Shown in pieces: positions 6,978 through 15,545 of a stretch of DNA of 64,000 nt. Each line of letters starts with the position of its first letter. Positions within the stretch are counted from its first letter, which is position 1. This DNA is from an uncultured Eubacteriales bacterium (lineage in GTDB: Bacteria; Bacillota; Clostridia; Oscillospirales; Acutalibacteraceae), in the NCBI GenBank assembly GCA_910584745.1, contig CAJUDG010000008.1:97854-161853 (forward strand), in the 5' to 3' direction. The position numbers were made by a program, and so were the translations under genes. Under the pieces are notes generated by a model. It saw only the letters and a program-made list of their open reading frames with translations, was not told where the DNA came from and did no database searches.

Positions 6978-8603
6978 ATGGCAAAGAAAATCGTGTACGG
7001 TGAGGACGCCCGCAAGGCGCTCTTAGAGGGCGTAAACCAGCTGGCCGACACCGTCAAAATAACCCTGGGCCCCAAGGGCCGCAACGTGGTGCTGGACAAG
7101 AAGTTCGGCGCGCCCCTTATCACCAACGACGGCGTGACCATCGCCAAGGAGATAGAGCTTGAGGACGCGTATGAGAACATGGGCGCCCAGCTGGTAAAGG
7201 AAGTCGCCACCAAGACCAACGACGTGGCCGGCGACGGCACCACCACTGCCACACTGCTGGCCCAGGCGCTGGTACGCGAGGGCATGAAGAACGTCACCGC
7301 CGGGGCCAACCCCATGGTGCTCCGCAAGGGCGTGCAGAAGGCCACCGAGGCCGCCGTTGAGGCCATCGTGAAGAACAGCCAGAAGGTCAGCGGCACCAAG
7401 GACATCGCAAGGGTCGCCGCCGTGTCCTCCAGCAGCGACGAGATAGGCCAGCTCATCGCCGACGCTATGGAGAAGGTCACCGCCGACGGCGTTATCACCG
7501 TGGAGGAGAGTAAGACCGCCGAGACCTACAGCGAGGTCGTGGAGGGCATGATGTTCGACCGGGGCTACGTGACCCCCTACATGGCTACTGATACCGACAA
7601 GATGGTGGCCGAGCTTGACGACCCATATATCCTGATCACCGACAAGAAGATCTCCAATATCCAGGAGATACTGCCCCTTCTGGAGCAGATAGTCCAGGGC
7701 GGCAAGAAGCTCTTGATAATCGCAGAGGACATCGAGGGCGAGGCCCTGACCACCCTTATCCTGAACAGGCTTCGCGGCACCTTCGTGTGCGTGGCCGTCA
7801 AGGCTCCCGGCTTCGGCGACCGCAGGAAGGAGATGCTGGTGGATATCGCCACCCTGACCGGCGGGCAGGTCATTTCTGAGGAGGTGGGCCTTGACCTTAA
7901 GGACACCACCATCGACCAGCTGGGCCGCGCCCGCCAGGTGAAGGTGGACAAGGAGAACACCATCATCGTGGACGGCGCAGGCGACTCCGCCGCCATCAAG
8001 GGCCGCGTGGGCCAGATCCGCAGCCAGATAGAGACCACCACCTCCGAGTTCGACAGGGAGAAGCTCCAGGAGCGCCTGGCGAAGCTGGCCGGCGGCGTGG
8101 CCGTCATCAAGGTGGGCGCCGCTACCGAGATAGAGATGAAGGAGAAGAAGCTGCGCATTGAGGACGCTCTGGCCGCCACAAAGGCCGCCGTTGAGGAGGG
8201 CATCGTGGCCGGCGGCGGCACCGCCCTTATCGACGCCATCCCCGCCGTGAAGGCATACGTTGACTCTGCCGAGGGCGACGAGAAGACCGGCGCCGCCATA
8301 GTCCTCAAGGCCCTTGAGGAGCCCGTGCGCCAGATAGCCGCCAACGCCGGTATAGAGGGCTCCGTCATCGTGGAGCAGCTCAAGCGCGACCAGAAGGTGG
8401 GCCAGGGCTACAACGCCCTGACCGGCGAGTTCCAGGATATGATAGAGGCCGGTATCGTCGACCCCACAAAGGTCACCCGCTCCGCTTTGCAGAACGCCTC
8501 CTCTGTGGCCGCCACCATCCTGACCACCGAGTCCCTGGTTGCGGACATCAAGGAGCCCACTCCTCCCGCGGCCCCTGCGCCGGATATGGGCGGGATGTAC
8601 TAA
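6978..8603 (+). CDS. groEL: Chaperonin GroEL
   Basis: 541 residues, full length. Diagnostic stretches: LGPKGRNVVLDKKFG, the ATP-site GDGTTTATLLA, DRGYVTPYM, KAPGFGDRRK in the apical domain, AAVEEGIVAGGGTAL, and the Gly-Met C-terminus DMGGMY. It folds proteins in an ATP-driven double ring with GroES. AAGGGA precedes ATG. A terminator follows. Confidence 0.98.
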   Translation: MAKKIVYGEDARKALLEGVNQLADTVKITLGPKGRNVVLDKKFGAPLITNDGVTIAKEIELEDAYENMGAQLVKEVATKTNDVAGDGTTTATLLAQALVREGMKNVTAGANPMVLRKGVQKATEAAVEAIVKNSQKVSGTKDIARVAAVSSSSDEIGQLIADAMEKVTADGVITVEESKTAETYSEVVEGMMFDRGYVTPYMATDTDKMVAELDDPYILITDKKISNIQEILPLLEQIVQGGKKLLIIAEDIEGEALTTLILNRLRGTFVCVAVKAPGFGDRRKEMLVDIATLTGGQVISEEVGLDLKDTTIDQLGRARQVKVDKENTIIVDGAGDSAAIKGRVGQIRSQIETTTSEFDREKLQERLAKLAGGVAVIKVGAATEIEMKEKKLRIEDALAATKAAVEEGIVAGGGTALIDAIPAVKAYVDSAEGDEKTGAAIVLKALEEPVRQIAANAGIEGSVIVEQLKRDQKVGQGYNALTGEFQDMIEAGIVDPTKVTRSALQNASSVAATILTTESLVADIKEPTPPAAPAPDMGGMY

Positions 8604-8631
8604 GAGCCGGTAGAAGCTGAATAGATAGGAC

Positions 8632-8671
8632 CGAAGGCCGGGACCCAAGGGATTGGGTTTCGGCCTTTTTG
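8632..8671 (+). terminator. groESL terminator
   Basis: AAGGCCG...CGGCCTT long stem with an inner ACCCAA/TTGGGT pairing and TTTTTG. Confidence 0.85.
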
Positions 8672-8685
8672 TGTGTCCGGGGGGA

Positions 8686-8715
8686 TTGACATGGGGAAGG
8701 GAGGAGAAGTATAAT
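8686..8715 (+). promoter_or_regulatory. Promoter of Met-rich coiled-coil gene
   Basis: TTGACA, 18 bp, TATAAT, 25 bp before the ATG. Confidence 0.8.
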
Positions 8716-8740
8716 ATTGGCATGAGAGGGGGACAAAGTA

Positions 8741-9103
8741 ATGGATAAAGAAATGCTGGAGGCTTTAGGACGGATGCTGGAGCCGGTAAAGGGCCAGATG
8801 GACAAGATAATTATTCACATGGACAATGAGTTTGCCCAGGTGAAGGAGCGCATGGACCATATGGAAGAAGGCATGAAGCAGATGGATTCCCGCCTGAACC
8901 ACATGACGGCTAGCATGAAGCTGATGGAGTCCCGCATGGAGAAGATGGAGGGCCGCATGGGACGCATGGAGGACGATATCGCCATCCTGCGGGAGGACTG
9001 CGACATCACCCGGGCGGCGGCCAACGAGCTGATCGACTGGACCGGTGAGATAAACCAGGCGGTGGGCTTCCCCCTTCCGAAGCTCGGCGAGAAAATATCA
9101 TAG
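8741..9103 (+). CDS. Methionine-rich coiled-coil protein, unknown function
   Basis: 120 residues. From about residue 15 to 85 it shows an unbroken heptad-like pattern with a Met in most a/d positions (HMEEGMKQMDSRLNHM, MESRMEKMEGRMGRME), and then a less regular tail (ELIDWTGEINQAVG). It resembles the short coiled-coil proteins often next to stress operons, but no function is recognised. It has its own promoter and terminator, so it is a single-gene unit. Confidence 0.75.
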   Translation: MDKEMLEALGRMLEPVKGQMDKIIIHMDNEFAQVKERMDHMEEGMKQMDSRLNHMTASMKLMESRMEKMEGRMGRMEDDIAILREDCDITRAAANELIDWTGEINQAVGFPLPKLGEKIS

Positions 9104-9112
9104 CATTACCCC

Positions 9113-9146
9113 CGGGACCGGCCTTGTTTGGGCCGGCCCTTTTTAT
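9113..9146 (+). terminator. Terminator after coiled-coil gene
   Basis: GGGaCCGGCC ttgtttg GGCCGG-CCC stem followed by TTTTTATTT. Confidence 0.85.
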
Positions 9147-9159
9147 TTCATTTCTCCGC

Positions 9160-9188
9160 TTGCTATTCCCCAAATAGTGTAGTACAAT
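9160..9188 (+). promoter_or_regulatory. Promoter of MBL/GH31 operon
   Basis: TTGCTA, 17 bp, TACAAT, 36 bp before the ATG. Confidence 0.65.
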
Positions 9189-9224
9189 TAGGCAAAGACG
9201 CTGAATCATGAAAGGAGCGATAGA

Positions 9225-10061
9225 ATGAAACTGAAATACCTGGGCACCGCCGCGGCGGAGGCCGTGCCCGCGCCATTTTGCGGGTGCGAGGTCTGCGAGA
9301 GGGCCAGGGAGCGGGGCGGCAGGAACGTGCGCACACGCAGTCAGGCCCTTCTGGACGGGCGGCTGCTCATAGACTTTCCGGCGGACACGTATCTGCACGC
9401 CCTGAGAGAGGGGCTGAGGCTCTATGAGATAGGCTCATGCATCGTCACACACTGCCACAGCGACCATCTCTACCCCGGCGACCTCTGGTGCCTGATAAGC
9501 TACGCCGCCCATAAGAAGGAGCGGCCCTTTAACCTGTACGGCACCGGGGCGGTCTTACGGATGGCGAGGGAGCAGTGCGAGGATATAGAGCAGATAATCA
9601 GGGAGGGCGGGCTATGCCTTCACGAGATACGCCCCTTCGAGCCCTTTGAGGCCGAGGGCTACAGGGTCACGGCCCTTAAGGCCGACCACGGCGCGCCGGA
9701 GTCGGTGGTGTACGCCATTGAGGGGCAGGACGGCAGGGCCATGCTCTATGCCCACGACACCGGGCTGCTGCCGGAGGAGAGCATGGAGTATCTTAAAGAG
9801 AGCGGCCTTAGGTTCAGGCTCATCTCCTACGACTGCACCAACGGACTTTTGGAGCAGGGCGAGCGCAACCATATGGGGCTTAAGGCCGACGTGAAGCTGC
9901 GGGACATGCTCAGAGAGATCGGGGCCGTGGGAGAGGGCTGCGTGCACGTGGTGAACCACTTTTCCCATAACGGCGGCGGGGCCGGGTATGACGAGATGGC
10001 CCCGGCGGCTGAGGGCAAGGGATTCATTGCTTCATTTGACGGCATGGAAATCGAGTTTTAA
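9225..10061 (+). CDS. PhnP-like metallo-beta-lactamase-fold hydrolase
   Basis: 278 residues. The N-terminal zinc-knuckle-like insert GCEVCERARE, the HCHSDHLYPGD metal motif, the later AHDTGLL Asp and the NHFSHNGGG His ligands match the PhnP branch of the MBL fold (phosphoribosyl cyclic phosphodiesterases). It is 17 bp upstream of a GH31 gene, so it may act on a sugar-derived phosphodiester or may be a general cyclic phosphodiesterase; the context does not settle which. No phn genes are nearby. Confidence 0.8.
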   Translation: MKLKYLGTAAAEAVPAPFCGCEVCERARERGGRNVRTRSQALLDGRLLIDFPADTYLHALREGLRLYEIGSCIVTHCHSDHLYPGDLWCLISYAAHKKERPFNLYGTGAVLRMAREQCEDIEQIIREGGLCLHEIRPFEPFEAEGYRVTALKADHGAPESVVYAIEGQDGRAMLYAHDTGLLPEESMEYLKESGLRFRLISYDCTNGLLEQGERNHMGLKADVKLRDMLREIGAVGEGCVHVVNHFSHNGGGAGYDEMAPAAEGKGFIASFDGMEIEF

Positions 10062-10078
10062 AGTAAAGGAGCGTCACT

Positions 10079-12331
10079 ATGAAATTCACAAGAGGCTACT
10101 GGCTGAATAAGCCCGGGGTCGAAAATTACGACTGCGTACAGATACGCGAGATAAGGGCGGAGGACGGACGCGTGTACCTATACAGCGTGCCGTACCCCCA
10201 GGACGAGCGGGGCATGGGCGGGCCGGTGCTGGAGATGGTCATAAGCTCCCCGGGGCCGGACATCATCAGGACCGAGGCCTGGCACTTTATGGGCAGCGCC
10301 AAAAAGGTGCCGGAGTTCGAGCTGGACATTAGGGAGACCCCACTTGAGACCGAGGAGTTCGAGGGGGGCATAAGGGTAAAAAGCGGGGACACGAGCCTTG
10401 AGATAACCTGCCGCCCGGCGGGCTTCACCTACTACTATAAGGGCAAAAAGCTGACAAATGTGGGCGATAAGTTCGGCCACAGCATGATAAGCTATATGCA
10501 CACCCCGGAGGGCCCATTTATGCGCGCCCAGCTGGACCTGGACATCGGGGAGAAGATATACGGCCTTGGCGAGCGGTTCACGCCCTTTGTGAAGAACGGC
10601 CAGGTGGTGGACCTCTGGCAGGAGGACGGGGGGACCTGCTCGGAGATATCCTATAAGAACATCCCCTTCTATCTGACCAACCGGGGCTATGGGGTGTTCG
10701 TGAACTCGTCGGGGCCGGTGAGCTATGAGCTGTGCTCGGAGGTGGTGACCCGGGCCCAGTTCTCCGTGCCCGGGGAGAAGCTGGACTTTATGATTATCGG
10801 CGGCGGGGACCCGAAGACTGTGCTGCATAATTATACGGCCCTGACAGGCCGCCCGGCGCTGCCGCCGGCGTGGACCTTTGGGCTGTGGCTCAGTACCTCC
10901 TTCACCACAAACTACGACGAGGACACCGTCAATGAGTTCGTGAACGGCATGAGCGAGAGGGATATCCCCCTGCACGTGTTCCACTTCGACTGCTACTGGA
11001 TGGCAGAGAACGAGTGGTGCAACTTCACCTTTGACCCCAAGATGTTCAAGGACGCCCCGGGTATGCTCAAGCGGCTGAAGGAGCGGGGGCTGAAGATATG
11101 CGTGTGGATAAACTCGTATATCGGCCAGAAATCGCCCCTTTTCAAGGAGGCCATGGAGAAGGGCTATCTGTTGAAGCGGCCAAACGGCGACGTCTGGCAG
11201 TGGGACCTCTGGCAGGCGGGCATGGGCCTGGTGGACTTCACGAACCCGGGGGCGTGGAAGTGGTATCAGCAGAAGCTTCGGACATTACTTGACATGGGAG
11301 TGGACTGCTTCAAGACCGATTTCGGCGAGCGGATACCCACGGACTGCGTGTACTTTGACGGCAGCGACCCGGAGCTTATGCATAATTATTACACGTATCT
11401 GTATAATAAATGCGTCTTCGAGCTTTTGGAGGAGTATAAGGGGAAGGGTGAAGCCTGTCTGTTTGCCCGCAGCGCCACCGCCGGGGGGCAGAAGTTCCCG
11501 GTGCACTGGGGCGGGGACTGCTCCTCCAACTACCTGTCCATGAGCGAGTCTCTGCGGGCGGGGCTGTCGCTGACCTGTTCGGGGTTCGGGTTCTGGAGCC
11601 ACGACATCAGCGGGTTCGAGGGCACGGCCCCGGCGGATGTGTACAAGCGCTGGGCGGCGTTCGGGCTGCTGTCCACCCACTCGCGGCTGCACGGGTCCAA
11701 CTCGTACCGGGTGCCGTGGCTGTTCGACGAGGAGTCGGTGGACGTGGTGCGCAGGTTCACCAAGCTAAAGTGCGCCTTAATGCCCTACCTCTATACCAAG
11801 GCGGTGGAGGCACACGAGACCGGCGTGCCCATGATGAGGGCCATGGTGCTGGAGTTCCCGCAAGATATTGCGTGCGGGGAGCTGGACAGACAATATATGC
11901 TGGGGGAGAGCCTGATGGTGGCCCCGGTGTTCACTAAATCCGGGGACGTGGATTACTACCTGCCGGAGGGCCGGTGGACGAACCTGCTGACCGGGGAGAG
12001 CACGGACGGAGGCAGGTGGGTCCATGAGGTGCACGACTTTATGAGCTTGCCGCTGATGGTCAGGGAGAACAGCATTGTACCGATCGGGAACAACTATGAT
12101 GATGTGGAGTATGACTACTCCAAGGGGCTGACGCTGTATCTGGGTGAGATCACCGGGGAGGCGCGGTGCGATGTGGTTGACATGCGCGGCCAGAGGTTCC
12201 TGACGGTGACGGCCAGGAATGAGGGCGGCAGAGTGACCGTCCACTTTGAGGGGAAGGCTGAGAATGTCAGGGTTGTGTACGGAGGGAAAGAGGCTGCGGT
12301 TTCCCCCGACCTCAATGATGTAATAATTTGA
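10079..12331 (+). CDS. yicI: Alpha-xylosidase, GH31 (YicI-type)
   Basis: 750 residues, near the size of E. coli YicI, which releases alpha-linked xylose from isoprimeverose/xyloglucan. Shared stretches: YGLGERFT, KNIPFYLTNRGYGV, TGRPALPPAWTFGLWL, HVFHFDCYWM, the nucleophile motif KTDFGERIPTD (Asp), and the acid/base region HWGGDCSSNY. No signal peptide, so it acts in the cytoplasm on imported oligosaccharides. It ends on a TGA that is also the first bases of repeat A. Confidence 0.94.
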   Translation: MKFTRGYWLNKPGVENYDCVQIREIRAEDGRVYLYSVPYPQDERGMGGPVLEMVISSPGPDIIRTEAWHFMGSAKKVPEFELDIRETPLETEEFEGGIRVKSGDTSLEITCRPAGFTYYYKGKKLTNVGDKFGHSMISYMHTPEGPFMRAQLDLDIGEKIYGLGERFTPFVKNGQVVDLWQEDGGTCSEISYKNIPFYLTNRGYGVFVNSSGPVSYELCSEVVTRAQFSVPGEKLDFMIIGGGDPKTVLHNYTALTGRPALPPAWTFGLWLSTSFTTNYDEDTVNEFVNGMSERDIPLHVFHFDCYWMAENEWCNFTFDPKMFKDAPGMLKRLKERGLKICVWINSYIGQKSPLFKEAMEKGYLLKRPNGDVWQWDLWQAGMGLVDFTNPGAWKWYQQKLRTLLDMGVDCFKTDFGERIPTDCVYFDGSDPELMHNYYTYLYNKCVFELLEEYKGKGEACLFARSATAGGQKFPVHWGGDCSSNYLSMSESLRAGLSLTCSGFGFWSHDISGFEGTAPADVYKRWAAFGLLSTHSRLHGSNSYRVPWLFDEESVDVVRRFTKLKCALMPYLYTKAVEAHETGVPMMRAMVLEFPQDIACGELDRQYMLGESLMVAPVFTKSGDVDYYLPEGRWTNLLTGESTDGGRWVHEVHDFMSLPLMVRENSIVPIGNNYDDVEYDYSKGLTLYLGEITGEARCDVVDMRGQRFLTVTARNEGGRVTVHFEGKAENVRVVYGGKEAAVSPDLNDVII

Positions 12332-12408
12332 CCGGTCAAGCTGGTCTTAAGCTTGCGCGGGGTTTGGGGGCGAGGAGCCCCCAAGGTCTTGCGCGAAAGC
12401 GCCAAAAA
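12329..12408 (-). repeat. Repeat family A, copy 2
   Basis: TGACCGGTCAAGCTGG opens the element and supplies the TGA stop of the GH31 gene. Then come CTTAAGCTTG and a long GGGG...CCCC hairpin ending CAAGGTCTTGCG. It is in inverted orientation relative to copy 1. Confidence 0.75.
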
Positions 12409-12423
12409 CTACTAAAGAAAAAT

Positions 12424-12456
12424 AAGCCTGTGTGGGCCGAGCCCACACAGGCTTTA
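12424..12456. terminator. Bidirectional terminator between GH31 and decarboxylase genes
   Basis: GCCTGTGTGGGC cga GCCCACACAGGC perfect 12-bp stem flanked by A-run and T-run. It serves both convergent genes and touches the decarboxylase stop codon. Confidence 0.9.
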
Positions 12457-13788
12457 CTCTTTCACAACGCTGACTCTCTCAATACCGTAGTACCGATAAA
12501 TATCTATGACATTCCCTGTCAGCACCTCCCCCGGCACAGCAGGCGCTACCGCGGGCGGGCAGCTTGCTGAGAGCCCCGCCAGTACGCGCCCGGCGGCGGC
12601 TTCAAGGGGCAGGACCTCCGTGGGCGAGAAAAGCGCCTGACGGAGGGTCATGGCCCTGGGCGGCGGCGAGAGCTCCAGGGCCGGCCCGGCCAGCGGCGGG
12701 CGGGGAGCCAGGGCTGAGAGGGCCGACAAAAGCAGCTCCAGGGATTCCGGCGGGGTCTCCGGGGCGGGCATGAGCACCAGATAGTCCGGGTCCGCATACT
12801 CCGGGTGTATGCCGTGGGAAACCAGGTGCCGGGATATCTCCTGGCCTGTGAAGCCCATGGGACGGGAATCAAGGGTCAGCTTCAGGGGCTCGTCCCCAAT
12901 AAAGCGCCAGCCCTCTCCGGCCAGGAATCCCCTGAGCTCCGAGAGAAACCCGACGGTATAATCCAGGTTCTCCGGGTAGCTGCTGGCAAGGTACTGGTTG
13001 CAGAGGTCCAGGGATTGCAGTATCAGGTACGAGGGGCTGGTGGAGCCGAACAGGGCCATGGCCTCCCGGGCGCGCTCTCTGAACAGGGCCGGAGCGTCCC
13101 TTGAGACGTGCAGATACCCCCCGCCGGTGAGGACGGGCAGGGTCTTGTGGGCGCTGTCACAGCAGAGGTCGGCCCCCAGGTCCATGGGGTGACAGGGCTC
13201 CGGCAGAAAGCGCAGGTATGCCCCGTGGGCATTGTCCACCAGCAGGGGCACGCCGTGGCTATGGGCCACAGCCGCCAGGGCGGCGACGTCCAGGGTATTG
13301 CCCAGATAGTCGGGGCTGGTGACGTAGACCGCGGCGGCCTCCGGGCAGTCCATGAGGGCACGCTCAAGGCCGTCAGGGCTTATATCGCAGCGGCAAAGAC
13401 TGTAGCCGGGGCCCTCGGGGTAGAGCCAGCGGATATCCGCGTCCAGAAGGGCGGCGGCGGTCAGGAAGGACTTGTGGGCGTTGCGCCCGGCGATCAGCTT
13501 TAGGGGGCCGGGCTTTGAGAGCGCCGCAAGGTGCACCATGGCCCGGACGCTCTGGGAGGAGCCGCCGGTGGAGTAGAGGGTGGCCCCGGAGCCAAAGAGC
13601 TCGGTGGCGTTCTGTTCGCTCTCCATTATAATGCTCTGGGGGTCGTAGAGGTTGTCCGCGCCGTCTATCTCGGTGAGGTCATAGGGCTCGCAGCCAAGGA
13701 AGGGGGTCCCTTTGTGGCCGGGCATGTGCAGGCGGTGGGGGGTGGAGGTTATGTAGGTTTGGATGAAGTCGTAGATTGGTGTTTTCAT
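12454..13788 (-). CDS. Orn/Lys/Arg decarboxylase-type PLP enzyme
   Basis: 444 residues, the short form of the fold-type I basic amino acid decarboxylases. LHMPGHKG at residues 20-27, EIDGADNLY, LVDNAHGAYLRF, and the PLP-lysine motif DSAHKTLPVLTGGGYLH are visible. A smaller C-terminal domain follows (EVLPLEAAAGRVLAG). It would make a polyamine precursor (cadaverine, putrescine or agmatine); the substrate is not decidable here. No clear Shine-Dalgarno stands before the ATG, and repeat A copy 3 lies directly upstream. Confidence 0.88.
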   Translation of the reverse strand: MKTPIYDFIQTYITSTPHRLHMPGHKGTPFLGCEPYDLTEIDGADNLYDPQSIIMESEQNATELFGSGATLYSTGGSSQSVRAMVHLAALSKPGPLKLIAGRNAHKSFLTAAALLDADIRWLYPEGPGYSLCRCDISPDGLERALMDCPEAAAVYVTSPDYLGNTLDVAALAAVAHSHGVPLLVDNAHGAYLRFLPEPCHPMDLGADLCCDSAHKTLPVLTGGGYLHVSRDAPALFRERAREAMALFGSTSPSYLILQSLDLCNQYLASSYPENLDYTVGFLSELRGFLAGEGWRFIGDEPLKLTLDSRPMGFTGQEISRHLVSHGIHPEYADPDYLVLMPAPETPPESLELLLSALSALAPRPPLAGPALELSPPPRAMTLRQALFSPTEVLPLEAAAGRVLAGLSASCPPAVAPAVPGEVLTGNVIDIYRYYGIERVSVVKE

Positions 13789-13801
13789 AGTATATTTTAG
13801 G

Positions 13802-13889
13802 CCTTCAGGCGCACAGGGCGCGCCTTACGGCAGGACCTTGGGGCTCCGCCCCAAACCCCGCAAGCTTAAGACCAGCTTGACCGGTCACG
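13802..13889 (+). repeat. Repeat family A, copy 3
   Basis: Same core as copy 1 (GACCTTGGGGCTCCGCCCC, CAAGCTTAAGACCAGCTTG, ACCGGTCA). Its right end supplies the stop codon of the minus-strand radical SAM gene. Confidence 0.75.
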
Positions 13890-15261
13890 TTTCGGCCTCC
13901 GCAGCCTTCAGCATGATGGCACACTCCATACGCTTCCTAAACAACTCGCACCCCGCCTCATACACCCCGCCTATGCTCCCCGCAGCGTGGTACGCATTAG
14001 CCGCGCACCCCCCCGAGCAGTAGAGCTTCGCCCAGCAGTCCCTACACTCCGGCCTAGAGTACACGTTACATTCCCGGAACTCCTCCTGCACCGCCGTATT
14101 GGCAACGCCCCCAAACACATCCCCCAGCCTATACTTCTCATCCCCCACAAACTGGTGGCATGGGTACAGGTCCCCCCAGGGGGTCACGGCCATATACTCC
14201 GTCCCCGACCCGCAGCCGGACACCCGCTTATATATGCAGGGCCCGCCCTCCAGGTCTATCATATAGTGGTAGAAGGTAAAGGGCTTCCCCGCCCTCCTGC
14301 GCTCCAGCATGAGCGCCGCCAGCTTCTCGTACTGCTCCATCACTATGGCCCGGTCCTCCGCGGTCAGCGCCGAGGGGTCCTCCGGGGCGCAGACCACCGG
14401 CTCCATACTGAGCTCTGTAAAGCCCAGGTCCAGCATGGTCTTTATGTCCTCCAGAAAGTCCGGGTTATGGTGGGTGAAGGTGCCGCGCATGTAATACTGC
14501 TTATTGCCCCGGGCCTTCACAAGCCGCTGGAACTTGGGCACGATACCCTCCCAGCTGCCCCGGCCGTTATAGTCCACCCGGAAACGGTCGTGGACCTCCT
14601 TCCTGCCGTCCAGGCTTAAGACAACGTTTGACATCTCCTTATTGGCGAAGTCTATCACGTCGTCGTCTATCAGCACCCCGTTAGTGGTCAGGGTGAAGCG
14701 GAAATTCTTTCCGGCCTCCTTCTCGATGGAGCGGGCGTACTTCACCAGGTCCTTCACCACCTGCCAGTTCATCAGGGGCTCGCCGCCGAAGAAGTCCACC
14801 TCCAGGTTCCTGCGGGACCCCGAGTGCTCCACGAGGAAGTCCAGGGCCCTTTTTCCCACGTCAAAGCTCATTAGCCCCCGCTCGCCGTGGAACTTGCCCT
14901 GGCTTGCGAAGCAGTAGGAGCAGTTCAGGTTGCAGGTGTGGGCCACGTGCAGGCAGAGGGCCTTTATGACGCCGCCGCTCCTGGCCTTAAGGTCCCCGGA
15001 GATGGGCTCGAAGCTGTCCGGGGAAAAGAGCTTGCCGGACCTTTCAAGCTCTCCTATCTGCTCTAGGCAGCCCTCTATCTCCGCCCGTGTGAGCTCCGGG
15101 CGGTCCTTATACTTTTCGAGTATCCTCTGGCAGATCTCTTCTTTGGGCAGGTCCTTGTACATGGCTATCATGTCATACGCCGCCTCGTCCACAACGTGCA
15201 CGGAGCCCGAGCAGGTGTCAAGGACCATGTTATAGCCCAAAAGCTTGTATTGGTGTACCAT
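13885..15261 (-). CDS. scfB: SCIFF peptide maturase, radical SAM/SPASM protein
   Basis: 458 residues. An N-terminal peptide-recognition-like region (residues 1-90) is followed by the radical SAM Cys motif CNLNCSYC near residue 110, GGEPLMNW, and a SPASM domain with auxiliary-cluster cysteines (CGSGTEYM...CHQF, CRDCWAKLYCSGGC). It forms thioether cross-links in the SCIFF peptide encoded just upstream. A hairpin terminator lies between precursor and maturase. The stop codon is the TGA of repeat A copy 3. Confidence 0.95.
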   Translation of the reverse strand: MVHQYKLLGYNMVLDTCSGSVHVVDEAAYDMIAMYKDLPKEEICQRILEKYKDRPELTRAEIEGCLEQIGELERSGKLFSPDSFEPISGDLKARSGGVIKALCLHVAHTCNLNCSYCFASQGKFHGERGLMSFDVGKRALDFLVEHSGSRRNLEVDFFGGEPLMNWQVVKDLVKYARSIEKEAGKNFRFTLTTNGVLIDDDVIDFANKEMSNVVLSLDGRKEVHDRFRVDYNGRGSWEGIVPKFQRLVKARGNKQYYMRGTFTHHNPDFLEDIKTMLDLGFTELSMEPVVCAPEDPSALTAEDRAIVMEQYEKLAALMLERRRAGKPFTFYHYMIDLEGGPCIYKRVSGCGSGTEYMAVTPWGDLYPCHQFVGDEKYRLGDVFGGVANTAVQEEFRECNVYSRPECRDCWAKLYCSGGCAANAYHAAGSIGGVYEAGCELFRKRMECAIMLKAAEAET

Positions 15262-15286
15262 TGTCAGCTCTCCCTATAAATTCAGC

Positions 15287-15317
15287 ATAAAAAAGTGCCG
15301 CCGTGTTAGGGCGGCAC
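15287..15317 (-). terminator. Attenuating terminator between scfA and scfB
   Basis: Minus strand: GTGCCGCC ctaacac GGCGGCAC then TTTTTT. An 8-bp perfect stem plus T-run would let most transcripts stop after the precursor. Confidence 0.88.
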
Positions 15318-15332
15318 CGAAACCTTTAGATA

Positions 15333-15482
15333 TTACTCCTGGGTTTTGTTCTCGCACTCCTGGTTCGCTATCCCGCAGCTGGTCTTGCACGCGGACTGGC
15401 AGGAGGTCTGGCACTCGCCGCAGCCGCCGTTCTTGGCGCTCTCGCACAGGTCGCGGGTCTTCAGGGTCTTGATAAACTCCAT
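15333..15482 (-). CDS. scfA: SCIFF ribosomal peptide precursor (six cysteines in forty-five)
   Basis: 49 residues. Leader MEFIKTLKTRDLC, then the hallmark GGCGECQTSCQSACKTSCG, and a last Cys in NQECEN. The six core cysteines are spaced as in SCIFF peptides; an extra Cys at position 13 lies in the leader. GGAGGG stands before ATG. It is modified by the neighbouring radical SAM enzyme to thioether-bridged peptide. The role of SCIFF in Clostridia is still unclear. Confidence 0.95.
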   Translation of the reverse strand: MEFIKTLKTRDLCESAKNGGCGECQTSCQSACKTSCGIANQECENKTQE

Positions 15483-15516
15483 GGGTATTCCCTCCGTTCA
15501 AGTTGAGATTTTCTCT

Positions 15517-15545
15517 ATTTTAGCACAGGCGTATGGCTTTGTCAA
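15517..15545 (-). promoter_or_regulatory. Promoter of scfAB
   Basis: Minus strand: TTGACA, 17 bp, TAAAAT. The -35 box overlaps the stop codon region of the upstream PepSY-domain gene. Confidence 0.85.

Noticed and set aside
7023..8723. Very long open frame antisense to groEL (and similar ones opposite ftsZ, GH3 and spoVD)
   Set aside because: They mirror GC-rich codon use of the real gene, have no ribosome sites and no family motifs.
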